From Novosphingobium sp. G106 (GTDB lineage Bacteria; Pseudomonadota; Alphaproteobacteria; Sphingomonadales; Sphingomonadaceae): DNA of 64,000 nucleotides. The position numbers and the translations under genes are program-made. How positions within the stretch are numbered: position 1 is the stretch's first letter; each line of letters opens with the position of its first letter. The stretch covers positions 2,790,001 through 2,854,000 of the forward strand of contig NZ_JAHOOZ010000001.1 of the NCBI RefSeq assembly GCF_019075875.1, given 5' to 3'. Positions 9,415-18,301 of this stretch are shown here, in pieces. The notes beneath the pieces were generated by a model, which saw nothing but the letters and a program-made list of their open reading frames with translations, had not been told where the DNA came from and did not search any database.

Positions 9415-10674
9415 TTGGCTACCGACGCGGATCGGGTCGTATCGCTCGACCTGATCCGGGGCGTAGCGGTTCTGGGCATCCTTGCGATCAACATCGCCGG
9501 TTTCGCCGGACCGTCGGCCTCGACGCTGACGCCCCACGTCCCCCACGCCGCCAGCCCGCTCGACGAGATCGTCTTCGCCGGCAACTTCGTCCTCTTCGAA
9601 GGCAAGATGCGCGCGCTGTTCACGATATTGTTCGGGGCGAGCCTGCTGCTCTTCATCGAACGCGCCGAAGCCAAGGGCCGCGACGGCGAAGTGCTGCAGC
9701 TGCGCCGGCTGGGCTGGCTGCTGGTCTTCGGCATGCTCCACTATTTCCTGTTCTGGTGGGGCGACATCCTGTTCATCTACGGCACAGCCGGGATTCTCGC
9801 GCTGTTCATGCGCGACCTGCCCACGCGGCCGATGCTGATCGCGGCGGCGGTCACCTTCATCGCCTGGCACCTCGGCGGCCTGATCGGCAGCCTTCCCGAC
9901 CTGCGCGCCGAGGAGCATGTCCGCCTGGCCGTCGCCACCGCCAATGAGGCCAGGCAACACGCCGAATTCCTCGCCACTTTCCATGAGCACGCAATCGACG
10001 AACTGGCCGAGTATCGCCTCGGATATGCCGATCAGATCGGCATCAAGCTCAGCGAACGTCCGTTCTGGCTGATCGAGACGACCTTTCCCAATCTCGGCGA
10101 GACGCTGCCGCTGGTGCTGATCGGCATGGCGCTCCTGCGCAGCGGCTTCTTCGCCGGCAAGTGGCCGCGGCGCCGGTTGATCGCCTTGGCGGTCACCTGC
10201 GGCGCGATCGGCCTGGCGCTTACGCTCGCCATGCTCCGCTGGCTGTGGGAGCGGCATTTCCCGCCGCGCGCGATGAGCATCGCCCTGCTATATACGACCG
10301 CGCTGCCGCACCTGCTGATGGCGCTTGCTTATGCCGCGCTGCTGGTGCTGGCCGCGCCGCGGCTCGCCGCCACGTGGCTCGGCCGGCGGCTGATCGCCGC
10401 GGGACGCATGGCCTTCACCAACTACATCGCCACGACCGTGCTGATGACGGCGATCTTCTACGGCTGGGGCCTAGGCCTGGTCGGCACGGTAGGCCACGCC
10501 GGGCAACTCTATTTCGTAGCGCTCGGCTGGGTGCTGATGCTCGGCTGGAGCCAGCCCTGGCTCGCCCGCTTCCGCCAGGGGCCGCTCGAATGGCTGTGGC
10601 GCTCGCTGACCGAGCTCCGCCCTCTGCCGATGCGACGAACCGCTGCGAAGCTCTCTGAGAACCACTTGCAATAG
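9415..10674 (+). CDS. DUF418-family polytopic membrane protein
   Basis: A 419-residue integral membrane protein with about eight hydrophobic segments. The N-terminus (SLDLIRGVAVLGILAINI) and the C-terminal membrane region (FTNYIATTVLMTAIFYGWG) are typical of the DUF418/YeiB family, whose function is unknown. The start is a TTG at 9415, 4 bp after the preceding stop, with AGGAAC upstream; an earlier in-frame start would overlap the SPOR domain gene for 190 bp. Its tight spacing suggests cotranscription with the Sel1-SPOR gene. The following bfd has its own putative operator. Confidence 0.82.
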   Translation: MATDADRVVSLDLIRGVAVLGILAINIAGFAGPSASTLTPHVPHAASPLDEIVFAGNFVLFEGKMRALFTILFGASLLLFIERAEAKGRDGEVLQLRRLGWLLVFGMLHYFLFWWGDILFIYGTAGILALFMRDLPTRPMLIAAAVTFIAWHLGGLIGSLPDLRAEEHVRLAVATANEARQHAEFLATFHEHAIDELAEYRLGYADQIGIKLSERPFWLIETTFPNLGETLPLVLIGMALLRSGFFAGKWPRRRLIALAVTCGAIGLALTLAMLRWLWERHFPPRAMSIALLYTTALPHLLMALAYAALLVLAAPRLAATWLGRRLIAAGRMAFTNYIATTVLMTAIFYGWGLGLVGTVGHAGQLYFVALGWVLMLGWSQPWLARFRQGPLEWLWRSLTELRPLPMRRTAAKLSENHLQ

Positions 10675-10677
10675 TGT

Positions 10678-10692
10678 TGCGAAACGTTCGCA
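10678..10692. promoter_or_regulatory. Putative iron-responsive operator upstream of bfd
   Basis: The dyad TGCGAA-ACG-TTCGCA lies 39-53 bp before the bfd start and just after the previous gene. The TGCGAA/TTCGCA half-sites resemble Fur-type boxes in several proteobacteria, and bfd is a classical iron-regulated gene. The assignment to Fur is inferred. Confidence 0.5.
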
Positions 10693-10730
10693 TTAGCTGT
10701 ATCGGTCATGAAAGTGATTCGGAGAGGCTG

Positions 10731-10919
10731 ATGTACGTCTGCATCTGCAATGCAATTCGCGAAACTGACCTGCGCGCTGCCGCTCTGTGCTGCTCGGGCG
10801 ATGCAGATGCGGTTTACAATTCGCTCGGCCGCACGCCGCAGTGCCGCCAGTGCATCGACGACGCTTCCGATATCCTGATGCAGGAACGCGCTTCGGCCTC
10901 GATGTCCGCCTGCGCTTAA
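10731..10919 (+). CDS. bfd: Bacterioferritin-associated ferredoxin
   Basis: A 62-residue [2Fe-2S] protein that donates electrons to bacterioferritin to release stored iron. The four cluster ligands are visible as C4 and C6 (MYVCIC) and C38 and C41 (TPQCRQC), in the C-x-C...C-x2-C arrangement of Bfd. The ATG at 10731 is preceded by GGAGAGG; a longer frame starting at 10674 lacks homology. bfr follows 117 bp downstream, as in many proteobacteria. Inverted repeats both upstream and downstream suggest separate iron control of the two genes. Confidence 0.92.
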   Translation: MYVCICNAIRETDLRAAALCCSGDADAVYNSLGRTPQCRQCIDDASDILMQERASASMSACA

Positions 10920-10922
10920 AAC

Positions 10923-10935
10923 GATAATCATTATC
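10923..10935. promoter_or_regulatory. Fur-box-like palindrome between bfd and bfr
   Basis: GATAATCATTATC is a perfect palindrome about its central base and matches the core of the classical Fur consensus. It lies about 100 bp before the bfr start. A second inverted repeat, CTGAAAT (10939-10945) with ATTTCAG (10954-10960), follows it and could be a leader hairpin or another operator. The 60 bp here are much more AT-rich than the surroundings. Confidence 0.6.
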
Positions 10936-11035
10936 AGACTGAAATACTTATAAATTTCAGCGAATTATTTAGAAAATCCGCCTTGCAGCCGATGTTGTGC
11001 TACCCCATATGGCGCGCAGCATCAGGAGGCATATC

Positions 11036-11515
11036 ATGAAGGGCGATCTCAAGGTCATCGAGTACCTCAACAAGGTACTGCTGAACGAGCTGACCGCAAT
11101 CAACCAGTACTGGCTGCACTACCGCATGCTCGATAACTGGGGCGTGAAGAAGCTCGCGGAATACGAGCGCCACGAATCGATCGACGAGATGAAGCACGCC
11201 GACAAGCTGGCCGAGCGCATCTTCTTCCTCGAAGGCCTCCCGAACTTCCAGGCGCTGGGCAAGCTGCGTATCGGCGAATCGGTCGAGGAACTGCTCAAGG
11301 CCGACCTCGAGCTCGAGTACGAAGCCGTGCCGCTGCTCAAGGAAGCCATCGCGCACTGCGAGACCGTGCGCGACTACAACAGCCGCGAGCTGTTCGAGGA
11401 CATCCTCGACAGCGAGGAAGAGCACATCGACTTCCTCGAGAAGCAGTTCGACATGATCAAGAATATGGGCCTGCAGAACTACGTCCAGCTCAACAGCGAA
11501 GCACCGGAGTCGTAA
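11036..11515 (+). CDS. bfr: Bacterioferritin
   Basis: The 159-residue subunit of the 24-mer haem-containing iron store. All key residues sit at the classical numbers: E18, E51 and H54 of the ferroxidase centre, M52 as haem ligand, and the C-terminal EEHIDFLE helix supplying the remaining Glu/His ligands. AGGAGG lies 7 bp before the ATG at 11036. It partners with Bfd encoded just upstream. An AT-rich leader containing a Fur-like palindrome precedes it. Confidence 0.96.
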   Translation: MKGDLKVIEYLNKVLLNELTAINQYWLHYRMLDNWGVKKLAEYERHESIDEMKHADKLAERIFFLEGLPNFQALGKLRIGESVEELLKADLELEYEAVPLLKEAIAHCETVRDYNSRELFEDILDSEEEHIDFLEKQFDMIKNMGLQNYVQLNSEAPES

Positions 11516-11551
11516 GTCTTCGAACCTCCTCGAGCCGAGCGCGGGGAGGAT

Positions 11552-12931
11552 TTATTTCGTTGCGAAGGGGTTCTTCGAGCTGCGCATCGTCAGTCGGATC
11601 GGCACCGCCTCGAAGCCCAGCTCGCGCCGGATGCTGTTGACCAGATAGCGCTCGTAGCTCGCGGGTATCAGTTCCAGGCGGGTGCCGAACACGACGAAGC
11701 TGGGCGGCCGATTCTTGATCTGGGTGATGTAGCGCATCTTGATACGCTTTCCGCCCGGCGCCGGCGGCGGATTGGCCGCCAGGGCATCGTCGAACCAGCG
11801 ATTGAGCGCCGCCGTGGGCACACGCCGGCTCCAGGTCTCGCGGATCGCAAAACCGGCCCGCAGCAGCTCGTCGAGCCCCTTGCCCGTGCGCGCCGAAACC
11901 GACAGCAGCGGCACGCCCTTGACCTGCGACAGACCGTCGGCGAGCGCCGCGCTGATGCCGTTGAACAGGCCGGACGGGCCTTCCGCCACGTCCCACTTGT
12001 TGATCGCGATGATCAGCGCGCGGCCCTCTTCGAGCACCATCGAGGCGATCTTGAGGTCCTGGTGCTCGAGCCCGAGCGTGGCATCGAGCAGCAACACGAC
12101 CACTTCGGCGAAATCGACGGCATGGCGCGCATCGGCGACCGCCATCTTCTCGAGCTTGTCGGTGACGCGCGCTTTCTTGCGCATGCCCGCGGTGTCGATC
12201 AGGCGGACTTCCCGCTCCTCGCCGGTCTTGGGATCGGTCCAGGCCCAGTCGATCGCAATCAGATCGCGGGTGATGCCCGCTTCGGGGCCGGTCAGCAGGC
12301 GGTTCTCACCGAGGAAGCGATTGATCAGTGTCGACTTGCCTGCATTCGGCCGGCCGACGATGGCGATCTTGAGCGGACCGGATAGGTCGTCCTCGTCTTC
12401 CTCGACGACTTCGGCCTCGTCCATCTCGCGCTGTTTCTCGTCGAGATGCGGCAGCAAGGCCTCGAACAGGTCGGCCAGACCCTCGCCATGCTCGGCCGAG
12501 ATCGCCACGGGCTCGCCGAAACCCAGCGCATAGGCTTCGAGCAGACCGCTTTCGGCCGCACGCCCCTCGGCCTTGTTGACCAGCAGGATCGACGGCACGG
12601 TCGAACTGCGCAGCCAGCGGCCGATCTCTTCGTCGAGCGGGGTGATCCCCGCGCGGCCGTCGACGACGAACAGCGCCACGGTCGCGCCCTGAAGCGAGAC
12701 TTCGGTCTGCTGACGCATGCGGCCGGGCAGGCTGTCGGGATCCTCGTCCTCCCAGCCCGCGGTATCGACGATCGTAAAGTCGAGCCCCAGCAGGTGCGCC
12801 TCGCCGAAACGGCGGTCGCGCGTGACGCCCGGCTGGTCGTCGACCAGCGCGAGCTTCTTGCCGACCAGCCGATTGAACAGCGTCGACTTGCCGACGTTGG
12901 GCCGACCTATGATGATAACCTGAGGGAGCAT
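11552..12931 (-). CDS. der: Ribosome biogenesis GTPase Der (EngA)
   Basis: A double-GTPase needed for 50S ribosome assembly. The 459-residue protein has two tandem G domains, each with P-loops (GRPNVGKST near the N-terminus and GRPNAGKST around residue 190), DTAG motifs and NKxD motifs (NKAEG in the first domain is atypical, NKWDV in the second), followed by the C-terminal KH-like domain (RIKMRYITQ). An acidic inter-domain linker contains EEDEDD. The ATG at 12931 begins directly with MLPQVIIIGRPN; a longer frame to 13258 runs antisense to the next gene and has no homology. It converges with bfr and diverges from the CHAP gene. Confidence 0.95.
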   Translation of the reverse strand: MLPQVIIIGRPNVGKSTLFNRLVGKKLALVDDQPGVTRDRRFGEAHLLGLDFTIVDTAGWEDEDPDSLPGRMRQQTEVSLQGATVALFVVDGRAGITPLDEEIGRWLRSSTVPSILLVNKAEGRAAESGLLEAYALGFGEPVAISAEHGEGLADLFEALLPHLDEKQREMDEAEVVEEDEDDLSGPLKIAIVGRPNAGKSTLINRFLGENRLLTGPEAGITRDLIAIDWAWTDPKTGEEREVRLIDTAGMRKKARVTDKLEKMAVADARHAVDFAEVVVLLLDATLGLEHQDLKIASMVLEEGRALIIAINKWDVAEGPSGLFNGISAALADGLSQVKGVPLLSVSARTGKGLDELLRAGFAIRETWSRRVPTAALNRWFDDALAANPPPAPGGKRIKMRYITQIKNRPPSFVVFGTRLELIPASYERYLVNSIRRELGFEAVPIRLTMRSSKNPFATK

Positions 12932-13056
12932 TATGCGGCCCAAGTGGCGTCTGGCGGCCCGAATGGCAAGCGAAACGGGGATTTCGGCAATTCTTACCGC
13001 CGCGTTCACTTCCGATGGATACCAAATGCTAACCATCTTCTGAGAAAGGCGGTCCC

Positions 13057-13923
13057 ATGGTGGGACGTTTTTCTGCAGGAGCGCTACTGGCGCTGGCGGC
13101 GATCGCGGGGCCCGTGAGTGCCCGCTCCACGATCGACTTAAACGACGGCGATGCCGGAAGCTGGACCGGAAGCGACAGCGGCCTGCGCCTGCCCGGCTAT
13201 CTGCAATGCGTGCCCTATGCACGCCAGGTCTCGGGCATCCAGATCTATGGCGACGCACGCACCTGGTGGGGCCAGGCCGAGGGCCGCTATGCCCGCGGCC
13301 ACACGCCGCGCGTCGGCGCGGTGATGGCTTTCCGCCCCTATGGCGGCATGCGGCTGGGCCACGTCGCTGCAGTCAGCGACATCCTCGATTCGCGCACCGT
13401 GCTGCTGCGCCACGCCAACTGGTCGCCGATCAACGGCCGCCGCGGCCAGATCGAGAACGACGTCCGCGCGATCGACGTCTCGCCCAACAACGACTGGAGC
13501 CAGGTCCGCGTCTGGTACGCGCCGATCCGGGCGCTGGGCGGCACGTCCTGGCCGGTCGAGGGCTTCATCTACAACCAGAAGCCCGATGGCAGCACGCCGC
13601 GGCTGCAGGACGGCGGCCCCACCCGACTCGTCAGGGCGCAGCCCTACAAACAGCTTCCCGGCACCGATGGCCTGGAAACGGTACAACTCCTCAGCGTCAC
13701 ATCGTATACCGCTGCCTCCGTCACGCGCGCACCGATCGTGCGGGCGGTGTCCTACAAGGCCCCGCCTGCGACCGACGCCACCAACCGTGTCGAACTCGTG
13801 CGCGCAACGCCGTATAAGGTGCAGCCCGGCCAGGCACAGCCAAGCCAGGCCGTGCGGACGGACAATCAAATGGCAATGGGTCGCGATCCGATCGGCGACA
13901 TTCTCGCGCGCCGATCGCGCTGA
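13057..13923 (+). CDS. Secreted CHAP-domain protein (putative peptidoglycan amidase)
   Basis: A 288-residue protein with a signal peptide (cleavage near GPVSA-R) and a CHAP domain over about residues 40-160. The catalytic Cys is in LQCVPYAR, the His in LGHVAAVS, and a polar residue follows in HANWS. CHAP enzymes cleave peptidoglycan or similar amides. The C-terminal third has repeated segments (LVRAQPYKQLPG..., IVRAVSYKAPPA..., LVRATPYKVQPG...), three related units that may form a wall-binding or flexible region. It is divergent from der, with 125 bp between them. Confidence 0.8.
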   Translation: MVGRFSAGALLALAAIAGPVSARSTIDLNDGDAGSWTGSDSGLRLPGYLQCVPYARQVSGIQIYGDARTWWGQAEGRYARGHTPRVGAVMAFRPYGGMRLGHVAAVSDILDSRTVLLRHANWSPINGRRGQIENDVRAIDVSPNNDWSQVRVWYAPIRALGGTSWPVEGFIYNQKPDGSTPRLQDGGPTRLVRAQPYKQLPGTDGLETVQLLSVTSYTAASVTRAPIVRAVSYKAPPATDATNRVELVRATPYKVQPGQAQPSQAVRTDNQMAMGRDPIGDILARRSR

Positions 13924-13926
13924 GCT

Positions 13927-14250
13927 TTAGGCTTTCGCCACCGGCGGGTTCTCGCCCAGATCCTCGTACCAGGCTTCGACCGGGCCGCTGAGCTTCAGCG
14001 TCAGCGGCTGGCCCTTGCGGTCCATGGTCTTGCCGGCCTGGACGCGCACCCAGCCTTCGGAAATACAATATTCCTCGACATTGGTGCGCACCACGCCCTT
14101 GAAGCGGATGCCGACGCCGCGCTGCAGCTTGTCGCCATCGAAATGCGGGCTGCGCGGGTTGATCGCCAGGCGATCCGGCGGAACGTCTGCGCCGGTGCTG
14201 GCAGGTACGGTTTCGGCCGAGGGCTCAGGCGCTGTCTGTTCTTCGCTCAT
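13927..14250 (-). CDS. DUF3297 family protein
   Basis: A 107-residue cytoplasmic protein. After about 25 variable acidic residues, it matches the small conserved DUF3297 family (PPDRLAINPRSPHFD, then VRTNVEEYCISEGWVRV). Function is not known. It converges with the CHAP gene with only 3 bp between stops and precedes tRNA-Val on the opposite strand. Confidence 0.8.
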   Translation of the reverse strand: MSEEQTAPEPSAETVPASTGADVPPDRLAINPRSPHFDGDKLQRGVGIRFKGVVRTNVEEYCISEGWVRVQAGKTMDRKGQPLTLKLSGPVEAWYEDLGENPPVAKA

Positions 14251-14326
14251 GTCCCGCGCTCTAGGCTGCTCAACGCGCTTGTCAATTCGCCTCGCCTCAC
14301 GTAAGGGGCGCGCCTCCCGAGGGAAT

Positions 14327-14401
14327 GGGCGCGTAGCTCAGTGGTAGAGCACACCCTTCACACGGGTGGGGTCGCAGGTTCAATCCCTGCCGCGCCCACC
14401 A
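14327..14401 (+). tRNA. tRNA-Val(CAC)
   Basis: A complete cloverleaf. The acceptor stem GGGCGCG pairs with CGCGCCC, the D arm is GCTC...GAGC, the anticodon stem CACCC/GGGTG has the loop TTCACAC (anticodon CAC, reading GUG), the T arm is GCAGG-TTCAATC-CCTGC, and CCA is encoded. A perfect 10-bp inverted repeat, CCGAGGGAAT at 14317-14326 and ATTCCCTCGG at 14401-14410, flanks it, so the precursor acceptor stem can extend. Confidence 0.96.
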
Positions 14402-14440
14402 TTCCCTCGGTTGATTTTCCTACTTTTTGAAACGTCTGCT

Positions 14441-17146
14441 TTACAGACGTTCCTGCGGGAAATTCGAAAAAATCCAACACCGGTCGGCACCACCGCCGAG
14501 CTCGGCTCGTTTGGTCACTCTGATTGGGTTTCGATCCCTGCTTCCGGGGGAAACGGGCCGTTGCGGGCCGAGCAACGCGGGCTCGAAGACCAAAGCGCAT
14601 ACCAGGGTCCAGATCAGCGAGATCATGAGAATCAGGCCCATGCTGGCGGTGCCTGGATGGTCGGAAAACCACAGAGCGCCGAAAGCACTGCCGGTCGCCA
14701 ATGCGCTGAACATCACCGCCCAGGCAAGGCTGGTCTGCAGGAGGTCGCTCGCGCCGCTGCGCCAAGCCATCACGAAATAAATGTGAAACGCGACGCCCAC
14801 GCCGAACAGCAGAGGGAACGCAATGATGTTGGCGAAATTGAGCGGCTGGCCGATCACCACGCAGCTGCCGAGTGTCAGGAAGCCCGAAAGCACCACCGGC
14901 GCCATGGTGAAGGCGACCTCGCGCAAGCTGCGCAGCACGGCATAGAGCAGCAGGCAGACGAGAATCAGTGCCAGCAAGCCAGCCTGGACGAAAGCGCGCG
15001 ATACCGTGCGCGCAGCCTCCTGTGCCGCCACGGGAAGCCCGACTGCATTGGGAGCGACGCCGCGCACCGCACTCGTAAAGCGCGCGATGACGGCATTGTC
15101 GGCGCTGTCGCCAGCCGGCACCAGCTGCACAAGCGCCCGTCCGTCCCTGGCCAGCCAATCCGACGCCACTTCCGGCGGAAGCGTTTCGCGCGAGATCTCG
15201 CTGGCCTGAAGCGTCAGGCGCAGTTGGTTCAGCGTAACGGTGAGCGGCTCGACCAGCATGGTTTGTGCTTTCAGGCGGCTTGAAGGCGTGGCTTGCGCCA
15301 GCTGCTCGAAATCGGCCGCGAGCCTTGTCGCAGCGCTTCCCAGCGGGCCGGGTCGTGCCGCCGCGAGCCGGTGCAGTTCCGCGGCTGCCTTGCTCAGGCT
15401 GGCGACGGTCGAGGCATCGTCGGCCGCCGGCGGAAGATCGAACGGATTGAGCGTGGCGTCGAGCAGCAACGAGGCATCCTGGATCAGCGCCAGCTTGGCC
15501 GGTTGTTCGGCGGGCACGAAGCTGTCCACCGTGATGGCATCGCGAACCTCAGGGAGCTTCGCCAATCTCTGCGCGAGCCGGTCCGCTGCGGCTGCATCGG
15601 GCGCCAGAACGCTGAGCGTGTTGGGCGTGCGCCGCGGGTCATGCATCAGGTTCTGCAACATCCGCATCGCCGGTGCATCGGGATCGCGCAAATGCAAGAG
15701 GTTGAAATCGAACCGTACCAGCGGCAACGTCGCGATGCTGGCCAGCATGGCAACGGCGAACGCGACCAGGACGGCGCGGCGGTTGCGCGCCAGCCAGCGA
15801 TCGATCGCCGGCGCGCGAGCCAGGCCGAGGTCGGATCGCGGCACCGCCGGCTTCAGCAGCAGCAGCATGGCCGGCAGCAGCGTCATGTTGAGAACCAGAG
15901 CGATCAGCATGCCCAAGCCCGAGATGATCCCCAGTTCCGCAACCCCGACGTAGTCTGTCGGAAGGAAGGCGCCCAGCGCGAGACAGATCGCGCCCGCCGC
16001 CAGCAGGATTGGGCCGCCAAGCGCCTGAGCAGCCCGTTCGAGGGCCTCGGTCAGGTTGGTTGTTCCACTGCGCCGCTCGGCATTGAAGCGGACGCTCATC
16101 TGGATGCCGAAATCGACCCCGAGGCCGACGAACAAGGGAATGAAGGCCACGGATATGAGGTTGAACCGGCCGACGACGGCCAGACCGGTTGCAAGGGTCA
16201 GCACCAGTCCCGAAACGATGGTCGCGACGATGGCAAGCACCACTTTCGCCGATCGGGTGGCAAACCACAGCGTCACCAGCATCGCCACGGCCATCAGCGC
16301 GCCGACCACGCCGATATTCTCCTTGATCGAGCCGAACTCCTCGTCGGCCAGCGGGATTTCGCCGGTGATGCCGATACCGATGCCGTGCGCCGCATCGAGC
16401 TTCAGCTTGGCGGCCTGGTCCAGCACCATCGCGACCGCGCCCTCGCCCGGTTGAAGGTCATCGAAACGGAGCCTCGGCTGGGCGAGGATCACCTGGCGCG
16501 TCGCGGGCACGAGATCGCCCTTCCCCGCAGCGAAAAGCTGCTGCCAAGAAAAGTAGGCGGTCTTGCCGGCCAGCATCGGTCGAAGCGCTTGGTCGAGCTT
16601 GACCAGCGGTTGCTCCAGCCGGTCGGCCGAGGCGTCATCGGTACCGTCGGCCACGCCCGACGCGGCCGTCGCCAGTGTGTTGGCAATGCCGCGCAGCGAC
16701 GGATCGTAAGCGAGCCCGCCCAGCAGGGGTTGCGCTTCGACCAGCTTGGTCGTGGCATCGCGCACGTCGTCCAGCGAGCCGAACAACAGGCCTTCGCGAT
16801 CGAAGAATGCGCCGCCGTCGGGCCGCCGCACCAGCGCGAAATTCCTGCGATCGCTGCCGAGCGCCGCCGATAACTTGTCGGCCGCATCCTTGGCGAGCTC
16901 GGGCGTCTTGCCGTCGATAACCACGACGATCGTGTCGTTGAGTTGGGGAAATGCTTTCGTGACCTCGGCATCGTTGCGCCGCCACTGCGTCTCGGGCGAA
17001 ATCAGAACGCCCGAGTCTGTGGTCATCACGAAGTGCGCGGATGCGAACGAACCCGCCGTCAGCAGGAGCAGCAACGTAGTCGCCAGCACGATCGGGTAAC
17101 GGCGCGCAGAAAACGATACCGCGCGCTCGATGAGGGATTTTAGCAT
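14441..17146 (-). CDS. hpnN: Hopanoid-associated RND transporter HpnN
   Basis: A protein of about 901 residues in the MMPL/RND superfamily, with one N-terminal membrane helix, two large periplasmic domains and two blocks of five or six helices (about residues 270-430 and 700-850). Its position in a hopanoid cluster and its length fit HpnN, which moves hopanoids to the outer membrane in Rhodopseudomonas. I choose the ATG at 17146 (MLKSLIERAVSFSARRYPIV); a GTG at 17158 would add 4 residues, and neither has a strong ribosome site. The last 45 residues are charged and poorly conserved. It is divergent from hpnL and ends 40 bp from tRNA-Val. Confidence 0.88.
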   Translation of the reverse strand: MLKSLIERAVSFSARRYPIVLATTLLLLLTAGSFASAHFVMTTDSGVLISPETQWRRNDAEVTKAFPQLNDTIVVVIDGKTPELAKDAADKLSAALGSDRRNFALVRRPDGGAFFDREGLLFGSLDDVRDATTKLVEAQPLLGGLAYDPSLRGIANTLATAASGVADGTDDASADRLEQPLVKLDQALRPMLAGKTAYFSWQQLFAAGKGDLVPATRQVILAQPRLRFDDLQPGEGAVAMVLDQAAKLKLDAAHGIGIGITGEIPLADEEFGSIKENIGVVGALMAVAMLVTLWFATRSAKVVLAIVATIVSGLVLTLATGLAVVGRFNLISVAFIPLFVGLGVDFGIQMSVRFNAERRSGTTNLTEALERAAQALGGPILLAAGAICLALGAFLPTDYVGVAELGIISGLGMLIALVLNMTLLPAMLLLLKPAVPRSDLGLARAPAIDRWLARNRRAVLVAFAVAMLASIATLPLVRFDFNLLHLRDPDAPAMRMLQNLMHDPRRTPNTLSVLAPDAAAADRLAQRLAKLPEVRDAITVDSFVPAEQPAKLALIQDASLLLDATLNPFDLPPAADDASTVASLSKAAAELHRLAAARPGPLGSAATRLAADFEQLAQATPSSRLKAQTMLVEPLTVTLNQLRLTLQASEISRETLPPEVASDWLARDGRALVQLVPAGDSADNAVIARFTSAVRGVAPNAVGLPVAAQEAARTVSRAFVQAGLLALILVCLLLYAVLRSLREVAFTMAPVVLSGFLTLGSCVVIGQPLNFANIIAFPLLFGVGVAFHIYFVMAWRSGASDLLQTSLAWAVMFSALATGSAFGALWFSDHPGTASMGLILMISLIWTLVCALVFEPALLGPQRPVSPGSRDRNPIRVTKRAELGGGADRCWIFSNFPQERL

Positions 17147-17293
17147 TGGACGGGACACTTACCGGCCAAAACCGAGCTTTTAAAGCGCGCCGGCTTTGAC
17201 GATACCAAAATTGCCGGCAAGGCCTTAGAGCCCGCATATGATCTATGCGCTCTTCTGCCGCTTGGCTTTTTGTCCCGGGGACGCCCGAGCGTG

Positions 17294-18301
17294 ATGGAAC
17301 GGATCAAAGGCCGGCGCCGTCTCGCTGCGGCAATCTGGTCGCTGGCCTGCCTGGCGTTGCTTGCAGCAGGGCTGGCATTCAGCGATTTCGGTAGCCTCTT
17401 CATCGAGGCCGCCGCTGGCGTCAGGCCAAAGGCGGTGCTGGCGACACTGCCCGGGCAAGTTGCAGCGATCGGGCTCTACGCGGCGGCGCTGCATATCCTT
17501 TGCAAGGGCGTCTCCTATTGGGGAGCGCTGGGTGCGCGACTGCTGCGCGACGCGGCGGACAACCTGCTGATCATCCTGCCGGGGCTCGGCGAACTGATCG
17601 GCACGCGCGCGCTCGTTCTCGCCGGTGCGCGAAGCCGGACGGCGGTGACCGCGATCATGGTCGACAAGCTGGCGGAGACAATAGCCCAGCTTCCCTACAT
17701 GGCCCTGGCCGGATACGTGCTGATCGACCACTGGGCCGCCTTGGGTGACAGCGGGACGCGCGCGACGCCGCTCTCCGCCATGGCGATCGTCGGCTTGACG
17801 GTAATCGGCGCGCTTATCCTGCTCACCGCCGGGCTGGTCAGGGCCACCAAGGGCCCAATGGGCCGGCTCGGTGCCTGGATCCGCCAGGAGTTCCGGATGC
17901 TCGCGGTCGAATTCCGCGAGCAAAAGCGCCGGATTCCGGCCGCGATCGCACTGCACTTCATCGCCTGGGCGGCGGATGGCGTGCAGGTGTGGATGGCCGC
18001 AGCCGCACTCGGCCTCGACCTCAGCCTCTACGCTGCGATGGTCATGGCAAGCGCGGCCTATGCGGCGCGCATCCTCCTCGCTTTCGTGCCCGCGGGGCTG
18101 GTCGCGCAGGAGGCGGGCTTCGCGGCCGCGGGACTTGTCTTCGGCGTCTCCGCGCCACTATCGGTGACGCTGTCGCTGGTCCTGCGTCTGCGCGACGTGC
18201 TGCTGGGCCTGCCGCTTCTCGCCTGGCCCGCGCTGGAATTCCGCTATGGCACCAAGGCCCGCGAGAATTCGGTTCACGGACCCGAGGGCGCCGGTGCCTG
18301 A
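17294..18301 (+). CDS. hpnL: Hopanoid-associated membrane protein HpnL (UPF0104/LPG synthase TM family)
   Basis: A 335-residue polytopic membrane protein with about eight hydrophobic segments. It resembles the flippase-like region of lysylphosphatidylglycerol synthase (UPF0104). The motif LPGLGELIGTRALVLAG and the GLVAQEAGFAAAG segment fit this family. The name HpnL rests on fold plus position beside hpnN and hpnK. A role in lipid transport or flipping is inferred. The ATG at 17294 is preceded at some distance by GGGGA; a TTG at 17270 is an alternative. Its last 28 bp overlap the convergent mlaA gene. Confidence 0.75.
   Translation: MERIKGRRRLAAAIWSLACLALLAAGLAFSDFGSLFIEAAAGVRPKAVLATLPGQVAAIGLYAAALHILCKGVSYWGALGARLLRDAADNLLIILPGLGELIGTRALVLAGARSRTAVTAIMVDKLAETIAQLPYMALAGYVLIDHWAALGDSGTRATPLSAMAIVGLTVIGALILLTAGLVRATKGPMGRLGAWIRQEFRMLAVEFREQKRRIPAAIALHFIAWAADGVQVWMAAAALGLDLSLYAAMVMASAAYAARILLAFVPAGLVAQEAGFAAAGLVFGVSAPLSVTLSLVLRLRDVLLGLPLLAWPALEFRYGTKARENSVHGPEGAGA

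Noticed and set aside
11526..11549. Short CCTCC/GGAGG hairpin between bfr and der
   Set aside because: The stem is only 5 bp with a large loop and a weak T tract, so I do not call it a terminator.
12932..13258. N-terminal extension of der
   Set aside because: It overlaps the divergent CHAP gene and has no homology to Der, which starts at MLPQVIIIGRPN.
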